Notes: generated from the letters alone by a model not told the origin. Shown: positions 36,901 to 46,748, counted from the first letter of the stretch. The stretch: 64,000 bases of DNA from Zeugodacus cucurbitae (GCF_028554725.1 NC_071669.1:6410501-6474500); one strand, 5' to 3'. A program made the numbers and translations.

Positions 36901-38226
36901 TCGATATTCGTCAGACATGAGCCCGTGTGTCTTTTTCCTATTTCCAAAACTAAAGAGAACCTTTAGGTCGTCGATTTGAAAAGCATAGCTGAAAGAGCCA
37001 AAGTCCATCCCAAAAATTGAGTTTGAGAAATGTTTAGACGATTGAAGGAAGTGCTAACACAAGTGCATAATATCGACTGGCAATTATTTTGACGGCGACA
37101 ACATTAATGTGAACGGATATATATATAATTTGAAAATTCCCGTTATTTTTTGAACGCATCTCATATACTTCTTTCTGTTGTTCTCCATTTCTCGACAAAT
37201 AAATTTCAACTCAATGAAGTTTATAAATTAGGATTAGCGATCTAAACCTTTGCTAATTTCTGTTATATTCTTTGTGTGAACTTATTTTCCATGCTTTTCT
37301 GCCATTTTTAAACTAGCATGATATTTGAGGTTAAGGTCGCTTAAAACCTCCAAGCGCTAAACACTTAAAAAATCTCTCTCTTAAATTTCTTTTCACTAAT
37401 TATTATTTCTATGCTTATCTCATTGCCCACAGGGTGTCTTCATGTACGTCACCAACCACAATACCTTTGGTCATTTGGTGAATGCCGATAATTTCGACAC
37501 CACTGTCGCACGCCCGGACTTTTACACGCTATTCAGCAATAAATTCGATTGGGTGAGAAAGTATATACATCCGAGTTATTTTAAATACCTGGAACCCAAT
37601 GCAACGATTGAACAACCATGTCCGGATGTCTTCTGGTTCCAAGTCGGTACCGATGCTTTTTGCGATGATATGGTGGCGATTATGGAAAACTATGGCAAAT
37701 GGTCGGATGGCAGCAATAAGGATCAACGTTTAGAGGGTGGCTACGAAGCGGTGCCCACACGTGACATACACATGAAACAGGTGGGCCTAGATGGATTGTG
37801 GCTGCGTTTCCTGGATTATATTGTGCGTCCACTGCAGGAGAAAGTTTTCCTGGGCTACTATCATAATGTGAGTAATGCATTTGAGATTTTTTAAATATAT
37901 AATTATATTTATATTCATATTTATTATTTATTTACTTATAGCCACCACGTTCGCTAATGAACTTCGTTGTGCGCTATCGGCCCGATGAGCAGCCTTCACT
38001 ACGTCCACATCATGACTCCTCCACCTACACGATCAATATCGCATTGAATAGGGTGGATGAGGATTATGAGGGCGGCGGTTGCAATTTCCTACGCTACAAC
38101 TGTAAGGTGGAGAAGACGCGCAAAGGTTGGATGTTCATGCATCCAGGACGTTTGACGCACTATCACGAAGGCTTGAAGGTGACAAATGGCACGCGTTACA
38201 TAATGATTTCATTTGTTGATCCATAA
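15912..38226 (+). CDS. Plod: Procollagen-lysine 5-dioxygenase (lysyl hydroxylase)
   Basis: CDS is join(15912..16044, 18236..18327, 27398..27537, 27606..28143, 28212..28343, 28404..28525, 29210..29311, 29388..29513, 36355..36481, 37433..37867, 37942..38226), 743 residues. Exon 1 is a signal peptide (hydrophobic LLLWLGLWSCC). Residues ~46-300 form the N-terminal glycosyltransferase-like domain (KHIKVFTVATERTDGY; FTDSYDVVF). A second GT-like domain follows (SDYIFFVDAAVQVDDP, ~394). The C-terminal 2-oxoglutarate/Fe(II) domain keeps iron ligands H672 and D674 (RPHHDSS) and H724 in RLTHYHEGL, plus R734 for 2-oxoglutarate. These are the family's catalytic set. The enzyme hydroxylates collagen lysines in the ER using Fe2+, ascorbate and O2. 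Glycosyltransferase activity is possible by analogy with LH3 but not shown. Introns 2 (9 kb) and 8 (6.8 kb) are very long, and the latter holds two antisense genes. Confidence 0.96.
16045..18235 (+). other. Plod intron 1
   Basis: About 2.2 kb of A+T-rich intron with CATA/TATG-type microsatellite stretches. No gene, RNA or repeat family was recognised. The donor is GAG|GTGAGT and the acceptor TTTTTCAG, phase 1. Confidence 0.7.
18340..18775 (+). repeat. A-rich short-period repeat in Plod intron 2
   Basis: A motif like AATATGAATTAATAAAAA recurs roughly every 25-35 bases for over 400 bp right after the Plod exon 2 donor. It is degenerate simple sequence with no coding potential. Confidence 0.7.
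19553..20496 (+). mobile_element. Deleted mariner/Tc1-superfamily transposon
   Basis: The element starts ACGGGTGATTTTTTTGAGG and ends with the inverted form (AAAAAATCACCCTT). TA lies immediately outside both ends (19551-19552, 20497-20498), so it is a clean ITm-type insertion of about 944 bp. It is shorter than the ~1.3 kb expected. The reading starts at ATG 19666 (MNRLTNEQRLQIIEF), then an internal deletion and frame change near 19755 removes most of the DNA-binding region. The catalytic part follows in another frame (see the pseudogene entry). It is inserted in Plod intron 2. Confidence 0.9.
19769..20392 (+). pseudogene. Mariner-superfamily transposase, C-terminal catalytic part
   Basis: About 206 residues remain open up to the TAA at 20387-20389. 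The first catalytic Asp is in FSDEAHFWLNG and the second in WFQQDGATCHTAR. The third acidic residue is Asp in PPRSCDLTPLDYFLWGY, about 36 residues after the second. That spacing is longer than the DD34D of classical mariner and close to DD37D-type relatives. The N-terminal helix-turn-helix half is lost by deletion and frameshift, so it cannot make an active enzyme. The reading frame itself is undamaged, which suggests a fairly young or repeatedly mobilised deletion derivative. Confidence 0.88.
20790..22110 (+). repeat. Degenerate ~260-bp satellite in Plod intron 2
   Basis: A block with TCGAATCGATGTATTCATT recurs near 20798, 21071, 21335, 21543, 21843 and 22082. Intervals are about 273, 264, 208, 300 and 239 bases. 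Between these lie a shared ATTTATTCGTGCGTAAATACC segment and a second, inverted-looking ATTAAATCGATGAAT block. The copies are diverged and indel-rich, so this is an old tandem array. Each unit carries a palindromic ATCGAT core. Confidence 0.8.
23815..24800 (-). mobile_element. Decayed RNase H-type LINE tails, two copies
   Basis: On the minus strand, 24237-23998 reads EVEISIHFLFQCPALARRRLKQLDSY, the Cys-motif C-terminus of RNase H-bearing LINEs. A second copy (24484-24240) repeats TLARLLLKHLNSYVFNELA. Upstream, near 24780-24740, the minus strand gives AGIAGNCRADEL, matching the end of a LINE RNase H domain (usual pattern: GIAGNERADELA). The two tails share a DNA segment with about 430-bp offset, so one is duplicated or nested. 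No intact ORF remains. Confidence 0.7.
25910..26735 (-). mobile_element. Decayed 5'-truncated non-LTR retrotransposon
   Basis: The minus strand gives KFDAVLAGESRGRVRPP near the 3' end. Further upstream it gives LEMNEGKTKYLLSSKKQ and DNFVYLGTNFNNTNNVSLE. It is colinear with the better copy at 58.86-60.29 kb but has an internal deletion near 26600 that skips the RT catalytic region. Several frameshifts are present. It lies in Plod intron 2, antisense to Plod. Confidence 0.85.
26736..27397 (+). other. End of Plod intron 2, nothing recognised
   Basis: A+T-rich intron sequence up to the acceptor ATCTGCAG at 27397. No further structure was seen. Confidence 0.6.
28526..29209 (+). repeat. T-rich simple sequence filling Plod intron 6
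   Basis: Poly-T with interspersed AATTTTTTAAATTTATTT blocks, about 680 bp, between in-phase exons. It is the same kind of expansion as in UBE3A intron 3. Confidence 0.7.
29617..30743 (-). CDS. Secreted single-Ig-domain protein A (nested in Plod intron 8)
   Basis: CDS is complement(29617..29775, 29969..30118, 30508..30579, 30642..30743), 160 residues, four coding exons, all junctions phase 0. Residues 1-20 form a signal peptide (MNVRVLLICFGVLILSS), followed by a strongly basic RRGRGRGRTKSR stretch. One Ig fold spans about residues 60-155: Cys in IAFLCVAKG, Trp in ITWYKDG, and DAGLYECTADN with the partner Cys. No membrane segment or GPI signal follows, so it is probably secreted. Function is unknown. 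It is a paralogue of the gene at 35266-32600 (GAKI start of the Ig exon, NPRP turn, TQMDAG). Drosophila has Ig genes near Plod (CG14141 and CG7607, from memory) that would be the first to compare. Confidence 0.9.
29797..29945. repeat. (AAATT)n microsatellite
   Basis: Perfect then interrupted AAATT pentamer tandem, with AAATAAATTAATT variants. It lies in the last intron of Ig gene A. Confidence 0.9.
31530..31870. repeat. Three ~150-bp tandem units
   Basis: TTATAGGCGTTAGGACACTT, preceded by TTGTTGCC, recurs near 31531, 31687 and 31836 (spacing about 156 and 149). The intervening DNA is A+T-rich and diverged. It lies between the two nested Ig genes. Confidence 0.8.
31871..32599. other. Spacer between nested Ig genes
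   Basis: A+T-rich; it must contain the 3' UTR of Ig gene B (leftward). Upstream of gene A (30744-31529) the DNA is more balanced at 30840-31080, a likely gene A promoter. No specific element was identified. Confidence 0.4.
32600..35266 (-). CDS. Secreted single-Ig-domain protein B (nested in Plod intron 8)
   Basis: CDS is complement(32600..32682, 32749..32824, 33151..33218, 33346..33427, 33500..33606, 35182..35266), 166 residues, six coding exons with consistent phases. The signal peptide is MRIAFGNSFGYFTLLLVNC, cleaved around SSEAQ. A linker with a possible N-glycosylation site (NYT) follows. The Ig domain has Cys in TFFCMAQG, Trp in ITWFKDG and Cys in GYYECQADN. It lacks any membrane anchor. 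It aligns without gaps to protein A across the Ig domain (both have 50 codons between GAK and the VHE block) but is cut by two more introns. Role unknown; extracellular binding is inferred from the fold. Confidence 0.9.
34170..35150. repeat. ~140-bp tandem array in intron 1 of Ig gene B
   Basis: ATACCTATTTTAGTATAATT recurs near 34181, 34336, 34473, 34619, 34761, 34903 and 35025 (spacing 155, 137, 146, 142, 142, 122). Each unit also has AACTTTTTGGTTTAATTG. Seven units, A+T-rich and fairly homogeneous, so younger than the 260-bp array in Plod intron 2. They lie within the 1.6-kb first intron of Ig gene B, itself inside Plod intron 8. Confidence 0.92.
35267..36354. other. Upstream of Ig gene B / end of Plod intron 8
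   Basis: A+T-rich near 35280-35540. The 35560-36120 part is compositionally balanced and may hold the Ig gene B promoter. The ORFs here have no recognisable domain. Confidence 0.35.
36696..37163 (+). mobile_element. Mariner (DD34D-type) remnant, copy 1
   Basis: Inverted ends TGTTCAAAAAATAACGGGAA (5') and its complement at 37130-37155, flanked by TA (36694-36695 and 37164-37165); 468 bp. Inside, on the forward strand near 36880-36965, shifted frames give LVREFLAKNN and then YSSDMSPCVFFLFPKLKR. This is the region of the third catalytic Asp of classical mariner transposases (YSPDLAPCDFFLFPKLK pattern). It is a dead, internally deleted copy in Plod intron 9. Confidence 0.88.
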
Positions 38227-38831
38227 GCCATGCTGCATATTGCACAGCGGATGATGATTACTAGAATTTAAGCAAAAACTGCCATTGGCCTGTCCAAAGA
38301 TTACCTTTAGTTGCTTTGTAGTTGCTTTCCTTATGAATACAATGGAATCTCCAAAAGCTTTCTTAGTTAACGTATCGAATCGTAAGAGTCTACTTAATTC
38401 TACACTACTGTATGCATATGAACAAAGTCTAAAAAATAAAAAAATACTATTATTTAAATATACACAATTCATGAAAATGCATACAAACTTATATAAATAC
38501 AACCAATACATACAGACATACACGTATATGACTACTTATCTCAAGAACAAATGTGAAAATCTAGTTGCATGCATATCGTGCGTAAAATTGCTGAATACTC
38601 GTCATTATAAATGAATTTATTATGTTTTACAATATCAACTAACTAATAAGTGAAGCTGCATTTAACCAAAACAATCCCAATGAATTGATACAGTCAAACT
38701 ACTATTATATACTCGTAATTGACAATTTTTTGTACAACATTTTATATTTACCTTAACAATTAACAATTAGCTGATGTACTCGTATGTGTTTGCTAAAAAA
38801 GTGATTGATTTATAAGCAATGAACAAATAAA
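38227..38831 (+). other. Plod 3' UTR with poly(A) signal
   Basis: Following the TAA at 38224-38226 there is about 600 bp of non-coding DNA to an AATAAA at 38826-38831. That is the best placed of the poly(A) signals seen. Confidence 0.5.
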
Positions 38832-40040
38832 ATTTTTTATGTAAAATAGTAATATAAAGCTTGTGTTTCTTTTTGTTGTAGCTAATAAACTGATTTGACT
38901 GCCGCCGCCAAACAACTGGTATCATATTTTTTAATTATTTCAACATGTAAATTAGTTACATAATTATACTAGTGATAATTTTTATTGTTATTAGTTCAGC
39001 GAAAAGCTATGAAGTTACAGATATATACGTATATTTCTGTCATATGTATGATTCGTTAGTCTAATCATGTTTAAAGATCCGAACCGCTGAGAACATTTAG
39101 TTAGGTTGTCTTTGTACGAAGTTAAAAAAGTTGTATCAAAAACAGCTTAAATACAAACTATATCGAGATTCTCTTCATGCCAAGGCTTGTTCCAAAAACA
39201 TATTCAAGAAAATTTCCTGTTTTTTTTTCGATCAGCTTTAGATGTATACGAAGATTAGCGATATGTATTATAGGCTTTTCACACAGCCAAATAAAATTAC
39301 TACATTAAGATTATAATTGAGAAACCAGTACTAGCCTCTCGTACAGCCGGCTACTTGATTAACGATCAGCATTTTTGTTTTTGCTCTTCATAAAATTGTT
39401 GATTAGTTTTATCAATTGATTGTTATTTTATCAATAACCACAACCAAATTTACAGCGTGGACAACAACCCGCAGAGTTGCATTGCAGTTCCGACTCGATT
39501 TGTATTAATCGTATACAAAAATGTAATAAAAAAACATTTTTCTTTTGTATGGTAAATCGATCTAAATCAGCGCTTTAATCGAGCAAAGGTCGGTTAATTG
39601 ATCAATTAACTCCGCTGCGAAAACGTTGTTAAATCGAAAGAAAAAATTAGAAAAAATAAGTAACTCCCAGCAGTTACACGCGTATGGAGAACTAAAAGTC
39701 TGGAGACTCAAATTCATTGTTTACGGATTAATACTTTTCACCTGCTTTCACATTTTGCCAAATTTAAAAGAAACAATTGTAAACCAGAGGAAATTTGTAA
39801 TAAAGGATGTATTTTATTAGACTTGAGATCTTCAAGAAGATATATGACTCAGCCAAGTGACTGCTGCGGCCCTTTTTGCAGCAATTGCGCCGTATGTCAG
39901 CGATAGGTAGGTAGGTGGGTATAGTATATGTAAAAAAACCCACCTAGGTCTTTAAGAGGCCCATTGTAAATCACCCGGACTATAATCCCCTCACACTACA
40001 ATGTCCTCTCCGAACTACTATGTGCCCTTTATGAGGTTGA
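38832..40040. other. Intergenic, nothing recognised
   Basis: A+T-rich with several ATCGAT and TTAATTGATCAATTAA-type palindromes around 39590-39610. No gene or element boundary could be defined. Confidence 0.4.
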
Positions 40041-40330
40041 GCAACTCAAAAAGTCGTATGTGCTGAACCTCCAAGATAACGTCAAGAAAGCCGTGTTGCG
40101 ATTATTTTCCTGTACAATGCCTTGCATTCGCATGGAAGATGTAAAATAGTCTCTTCTTCTAGCTCTTGGCAGCTTCTACAGTAGTTATTGTATGGTACCC
40201 CAGTCTGTCCCAAGGTCTTCCAATCAAACAGCGACCTTTAAGCACTCTCAATCTTTCTTTCCTTTTAATGTCTTTCCTTTTAAATTTCAATAGCCGGCAT
40301 GTACGGCTTTTATTCTATTCAGGCCACGTT
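40041..40330 (-). mobile_element. LINE RNase H-tail fragment
   Basis: The minus strand around 40215-40100 reads NNYCRSCQELEEETILHL followed by CECKALYRK. This is the Cys motif that ends RNase H-type LINE polyproteins. It is short and isolated. It belongs to a different LINE type from the adjacent 40.7-41.3 kb fragment. Confidence 0.6.
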
Positions 40331-40744
40331 TGTCTGAGCAAGTCATGGATTCTTTCCATCGGAACTCAGCTCTTCTATGACATATTTATGTGAGTAACAC
40401 CAATAACCCGCAGAATATTCGCTTCCAAGGCGTAAATCGTATCGGGGTTATTTGCGTAGTTAAGCGATTTCACACAACCCAAAAATCGGTTCAGCGGTGT
40501 TAATACGCACGATCTTGGAAGCCACGCCACAAGCACACGATGCACTCACAACAAGTTTCCTTCAATAAATTTGTTGATTCGTTTCCTGTATGGCGTATAG
40601 ACGCCGTCTTGTTGGAACCAAAGATAGACATAGATCAACATCTACCAATCTCTGACACAAAAAAACTATTACTCGCTGCTCTATTGCGTTTTCCATTGAC
40701 TATAACATTATGGCCGTTTTCATTTTTGAAGAATTATGGATCCT

Positions 40745-41311
40745 GCCCATCTTCTTCTTCTTGACTGTCGTAGAAACCGCTTTCGCGGTTATAGCCGAGT
40801 CCACAACAGCGCGCCACGCATCTCTCCTTTTGGCAGTTTGGCGCCAATTGGTAATACCAAGTGAAGACAGGTCCTTCTCCACCTGGTCCTTCCATCGGAG
40901 TGGAAGTCTCCCTCTTCCTCGGCTTCCACCAGAGGGTACTGCATCGAAAACTTTCAGAGCTGGAGCACTTTCATCCATTCGAACAACATGACCTAGCCAG
41001 CGTAGCGGCTGTCTTTTTATTCGCTGGATTATGTATATGTCGCCGAATAACACATACAGCTCATCATTTTAACTTCTGCGGTATTCGCTGTTGCCAATGT
41101 TTAAGGGACCATAAATCTTCCGCAAAACCTTTCTCTCGAAAACTCCTAGTGCCGTCTCATCGCATGTTGACACCGTCCACGCTTCTGCACCATAAAGTAG
41201 TAGGACGGGAATGATGAGGGACTTGTAGAGTTTAGTTTTTGTTCGTCGAGAGAGGACTTTACTTTTCAATTGCCTACTCAGTCCATAATAGCACCTGTCC
41301 ATAGAGCACAC
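40745..41311 (-). mobile_element. 5'-truncated non-LTR retrotransposon fragment
   Basis: The minus strand from 41311 reads CYYGLSRQLKSKVLSRRTKT and YGAEAWTVSTCDETALGVF. In another frame it continues QRIKRQPLRWLGHVVRMDE and SRGRGRLPLRWKDQVEKD. This is the region after the RT domain of the same LINE family as at 58.86 and 25.91 kb. It is truncated upstream, with one frameshift near 41050. Confidence 0.85.
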
Positions 41312-42229
41312 AAAATAGTGACTTTTTGTTGATGTTAGGGCGTCTCAACGAAACCAAATGCTTCAATTTTGTTTATTAACGTACCCATTCAACCAAAAGT
41401 GAGCTACTTCGCTGAACTAAATTTTCATGCGAACCGTACCATTATTATGGTAATGACATTGTCTAAAAAAATACCCGTTAAAATTATTTTTGTGTCTAAA
41501 ATCGACTTTCGACTTTGAAGATTTGGCCAGGAATACATTTTTTGTTTCTATTGGTTCCAAAGTATATGGGAATATCAAAAACTAATCAGACCTCAATTTT
41601 TATATGCAGCCCCAAATGTATGCTTCGAAATTGCACAAAATCGAGTTGTGCTGTTATTTTCATACAGTCACAGATTTAAAGATAGAATGAAACGTTGAGC
41701 GCTGTTAAAAATTACTGTTAATAACAGTTTGCTGTACAAATAACACTGTTAACTCTACAGTGCGTTGTGTTAATATACATACATTCATTTGTTTGTTGTA
41801 TGCATTAACAGTCGCTCCTCTGACCGTGCTCAGTGATATCATAATTGTAGTATTTTCAACACTTGTATATATGAATGTATGCTAATACAACAACAGTTAC
41901 CCTTCTGCTATCGCATTTGCTCACTCACTGTACACAGCTGTTTCCGTTCCATTTGCGCGTTATTGCGCTGTTATTGCGCCAACCAATCACTGTTAATGCA
42001 AAAATGCTCATTTTGCCTCTGCGCATTGGTCGCTCTGTTAGCTAGCACTCAGATTGATATTGTATTTGTTGCTTGTTGTCGTTGCTGTGGCGTGGCGATG
42101 GCGATAGTATTTATCACACATGTGTTCACATGTTCCACTTCAGTCTCCATAAGTTATCCAGCGGTATAAAACGTACTCGTCGCACCTAATGGGTTTGCGG
42201 TCAACGCATATACAATATTCAATATATTT
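41312..42229. other. Intergenic, nothing recognised
   Basis: Mixed composition with no protein resemblance in any frame and no repeat ends found. Confidence 0.4.
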
Positions 42230-42770
42230 ATCGGCAAAATTTTTGCGCTTTATCGCTGTTCCGGTGGCGTACAAAAGTACTTGTATTTATTATCACTCCG
42301 ACTAGTGGCTATTATCGTGTTTGTTGTTTGAAAACGACGCATAAATTTTGTAAGCGCAGATGGTTGTATATGAGTGAGTGCGGGTGTGAATAGTGCAGTA
42401 AAGCGGCTGCTAGGCTCTTTGCAGTTTTCTTTTATTTGTTTTTTTTTACGAAACAAAACCGACAATTTTGACAGCGCGTGAGTAAATGTGCATTGTACTA
42501 AAACAGTCAGTTATCCTTTCGCAGCGCTTATGAAAGGTGCGCTCTCTCTCGCTGCGGGCGTAAAGTGTGTTGTGCGTTGGAATTTTTGGTACAAATTTAT
42601 TTTTAGCATAAATGATAAAAATAAGATAAATTTATAATTGTGTTTATTGTGTGGAAAAACAAATTTGTTTATAATTTTTTAAGCTTCAACGCCGTAAATT
42701 ATGCTTATCTGAAAAATTGCTGAGAATTGTATAGAAAAGTGTTTCGATTTGTGTGAATTAGCAGGTAATC
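42230..42770 (+). promoter_or_regulatory. Possible promoter and 5' noncoding exon
   Basis: CpG-rich relative to its flanks. It has an initiator-like AGTCAGTT with a would-be start near 42509, a GAGA-type GCTCTCTCTCGCTG at 42540-42553, and a splice-donor-like GCAG|GTAATC at about 42763. A downstream in-window coding exon was not found, so any gene would have its coding part beyond the window. Weak evidence. Confidence 0.22.
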
Positions 42771-42994
42771 CTGTGTTTTGCTTTGTGCTGCACTTTCTTA
42801 CGCTCCTTTTGTTTATTTTTAATGTGCCTTGGCTATGAGTGTTCGCCTTTAAGCCTGTAACTGTAAACGTTGACTTGCTGTGAACAGCGGCAGCGAACAT
42901 GTGGCCGGATGAAATGCTGCAAATTCTTATTGTTTATTAAATTTTTGTTTTTGTGTATTATTACAACCATTTAAGTGTTTTGATTTTTTAGTGT

Positions 42995-44395
42995 GAGAGT
43001 GTGAAAAGTAATTCCTAAATTATAAAATCGGAAAAAAATTAGAATAAAAAAAATTTATTTTTTACCAAACAACAACAACAACATTAAAAATAAAATTATT
43101 TAATATTATTTAATAAAATGAAATTTACGCTGAAATTTAATAAAATAAAATAATTTTTTTTTGACCAACAACAACAAAAAAATTAAAAAAAAACTTTCAT
43201 TATTTGGAATAAAAAGAACGAAAAATAAGAATAAAATAATTATATTTTCTTTACCAACAACAACAAAATAAAAACTAAGAATAAAATAATTATATATTTT
43301 TACCAACAACAAAATAAAAAATTTTTTTTTTGCATTTTTTTATCAAAAAGTAATTTTTAAACTATAAAATGAAAAAAATTCGAAAAAAATATTTTTATTT
43401 TTTGACCAACAACAACAAAATATATTAATAAAATTTTCTTAATTTATTGAACAACAGAAAAAGAAAAATAAATTTTTTTTTTGACCAACAACAAAAAAAT
43501 GTATAAAAAACTTTCATTATTTGGAATAAAAACAACAAAAACCAAGATAAAATAATTTTCTTTTTTACCAACAACAAAATAAAAAAATATTTTTTTTTGC
43601 ATTTTTTGATCAAAAAGTAATTTTTAAACTATAAAATGAAAAAATTTCGAATAAAATATTTTTATTTTTTGACCAACAACAACAAAAAATATGAATAAAA
43701 TTTTCTTAATTTATTGAAGAACAACAACAAAAAAATAAGAATAAAATTTTCTTAATTTATTGAAGAACAACAACAAAAAAATAAGAATTAAATTTTCTTA
43801 ATTTATTGAACAACAACAACAAAAAAATTAAAAAAAAAGTATTTTTTTTGTCCGACAACAACAAAAAAATTTATTAAAAATCTTTCATTATTTGGAACAA
43901 AAACAACGACAAATTAAGAATAAAATAGTTTTGTTTTTTTACCAACAACAACAATAAAAACTAAGAATAAAATAATTATATTTTTTACCAACAAAAAATT
44001 AAAAAATATTTTTTTTTGATCAAAAAGTAATTTTTAAACTATAAAATAAAAAATTTCGAATAAAATATTTTTGACCAACAACAACAAAAAAATAAAAATA
44101 CAATTTTTTTAATTTATTGAACAACACAAAAAAAATTAAAAATTAAATTATTTTATTTTTGACCAGCAACAACAAAAAAAAAATTAAAAAATGAAATGTT
44201 TTGTTTGACCAAAAAGGAATTTATAAACTATAAAATTAAATTTAATTTCTAAAAATAATTTTTATTTTTTGAACACCAACTGCAAAAAAATTAATAAAGT
44301 TTTTGACCAACAACATAAAATTAAAAATAAAGTTTTTTTATTTTCTTGACCAACAACAAATTTAAAAAATATTTTTTTTGTATTTTTCTTACCCA
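42995..44395. repeat. AAC-rich degenerate tandem region
   Basis: About 1.4 kb built from two alternating modules: ACCAACAACAACAAAA and CAAAAAGTAATTTTTAAACT. The latter recurs near 43344, 43611 and 44021, with a weaker one near 44211. The period is irregular (267, 410, 190), suggesting a scrambled or deletion-prone array. It ends abruptly in balanced sequence at about 44400. Confidence 0.8.
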
Positions 44396-45405
44396 CAACA
44401 ACTGCACTGAAGGCCGTCGGACATTCGCTCCCCTCACTCGGTTGTCTAGGGTAACACCTGAGCGCCTGACTGCCATTTAAGGGCTGTTTGCCGTACGTTG
44501 TTTATAAACAAGCAATAATTTTTTATTTTTTTTTTTTTTTTTGTGATTAATGTCAATGTGTCCGCCGGTTGTTACTCATATGCATAGTTGTTTGATTATT
44601 CACAAAATATTATTTACTGAAATACTTGTGTGAGTCTAACGCTTTGTTAAGTAGCGCTTTAGTAGCTAAGCAAGCAGTGTAGTTATTGAAATTCGTTATT
44701 TTAATGCATATTTTAATGGATTATCGTCAAAAATATTTCATGATTTTTTTCTAACAATAAACTATAACCGTTTTGCTGAAAAAAATCAAAAAAAGTATGC
44801 AAAATATTATTTAGTTAGCTACTACAAATAATAATAATAAAAAGTTTATTTAAAAGGTGTCATAACGAAGCGTATTAAAGCAAAGCTTAATAACTGACCA
44901 AGTTCATTGCTAAATATTATATACATACATATTTACAAATGTATATGCAAATCTATGTATGCACAAGTGTTTGAGTTTATTGTTGACATCTGCAACAAAG
45001 CCAAAGTAAATTTTATTTGCGCTGTGCTGGCAATGTGTTAAAGTATAACAGTATAACTACACAAAAAAAGTAGAAATGAAAAAATAATAACAACAACAAA
45101 ACAGCGTCATCGTCAACGTCTTAAACTCAGCAGTTACAACAGCAAATACAATGACTACTTGCTCGAAGTATTTAAAATAGTTTAAAATAAACTCGGTAAG
45201 TAACAAAAGCATATTTATATACATATTCGCAACTAATTTTAGAAATTCTTAATTTAGTCTGCGTGTATCATAAAATTTACATAACGACAAGTGACAATTT
45301 GAATAATTACTTTTTAATGGGTAATTAGTTAGTTAGTTGCTTTAGTTTATATTATGTAGTTATGGAAGTCTTATAATGCTGTAGAGCGTTCTATTATTGT
45401 ACATA
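44396..45405. other. Intergenic, possible noncoding exon
   Basis: 44400-44510 is unusually G+C-rich for the region. Near 45190 the sequence CTCG|GTAAGTAA looks like a splice donor. No coding frame supports either. Confidence 0.2.
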
Positions 45406-45698
45406 GGTGGTGTGTTCAAAAAATAACGGGAATTTTAAAATGTCCCATTGTAAAAAATGCAAAAAAAAATATTTTTTATTTCTAAAAATAAAGAGAACCT
45501 TAGAAACAGACGAGAAATCGCCGAAAGAGCCAAAAAATCGAGTTTGAGAAGTGTTTCGACTGTATTATCACTCACCGAGAGCGCTGGTATAACTGACTAA
45601 TATCGAATGTACATTAGTTTGAAGACGACAACATTAATGTAGACGAATTAGTAATTTTTTTCAAAAACGAAAATTCCCGTTATTTTTTGAACGCACAG
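45406..45698 (+). mobile_element. Mariner-derived miniature element, copy 2
   Basis: Same ends as copy 1 (TGTTCAAAAAATAACGGGAA and complement), flanked by TA (45404-45405, 45699-45700); 293 bp. Inside, AAAATAAAGAGAACCTTAG and GAAATCGCCGAAAGAGCC correspond to the transposase tail seen in copy 1. It is therefore a deletion derivative, not an unrelated MITE. Confidence 0.88.
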
Positions 45699-45988
45699 TA
45701 ACACAAGTACATTAATTGGTGCGAAATTTTGATTTAGTTGAGATTTAAGGTATATTAAAACTGCACCTCGACTGAAGAGAGACGCTGTTCTCAGCAAAGA
45801 TTTTATATTCTTGAACTTATAAATAATATTTCTTGACAAGGTGTGGTATAAACATGTTCCATATACATTTTAACAAGTCTGAAACTATATGTGGAAATTT
45901 ATAAGAAAGAAAGAGGTGTGATGTACGAAATAAAAAGTTAATTTTCTTTTACTTCTCATTCTATATAGTCATGATAAATGAGTTGTGC

Positions 45989-46748
45989 CAGTGGCGGATC
46001 CAGAAAAAATTTTTTGAGGGGGGGTTTACGAAAAGTTTTATTACTCAACGTATTTTTAATATAACAGTTCCCTCGCGAAAATTCAGTTATTGTAGGACAC
46101 GTTTTGTTGTTTTTTTGTGTATTTTCGCCAAAGTACGAATTTAACGCTAAAAAATCACGAGAAATACTTTCTTTTTATGAAAGGGTGATCAACTGTTCAG
46201 AACAAAACTTTCTTGCGCAGGTGAAAATGTGGAAACAGCGAACTTCAGGCAAGCATTTTCGGAATGCTCTCGAAGCTTTAGAAGCAGTGAACAAATGTTT
46301 TTTAGATGCTTTTGGGAATGTTTTCAAGATCATCACCGGAAAGAAGTTTTTCAAGTTTAAAGAGAATTAAAACCTATTTATGAAATACGACAGGTCGAGA
46401 TAGGCTTAATGGTCTAGCATCAATGTATATTTATAGAGATATTGATCTGTCAGTTGATGAAATACTAGAAGAATTCTTTCAAAAACCAAGGAAAATATAA
46501 CATGGAATGTGAGATCCCGTGTAATCTTCAATTAATCACCGAGCTTCAGCGATACTGCTTGTACAAATGTAGAGAAAGTTCAAATTATATGAATAACAAC
46601 AAAAATCTTGTAACTTATTATAATTGCTTATAATTTGATGTGATTTTTTGATCAATAACCTCATTACAAACCCATAACAACAAACATATATTTTTCTCTG
46701 AGTTTAGGGGGTGTTTTAACACCAAAACCCCCCGTGAATCCGCCACTG
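45989..46748 (+). mobile_element. Non-autonomous hAT element
   Basis: Ends are CAGTGGCGGATCCAG and the inverted GAATCCGCCACTG. 8-bp flanks are AGTTGTGC (45981-45988) and CGTTGTGC (46749-46756), seven of eight identical, as expected of a hAT target-site duplication. The 760 bp keep only the transposase 3' end. 46104-46370 contains ALEALEAVNKCF. Further on (about 46403-46500), in another frame, LNGLASMYIYRDIDLSVDEI ends at a TAA. That is the conserved hAT C-terminal motif. Confidence 0.9.

Noticed and set aside
46104..46370. ORF of 88 residues as a host gene
   Set aside because: It lies inside a TIR- and TSD-bounded element and matches the hAT transposase C-terminal region.
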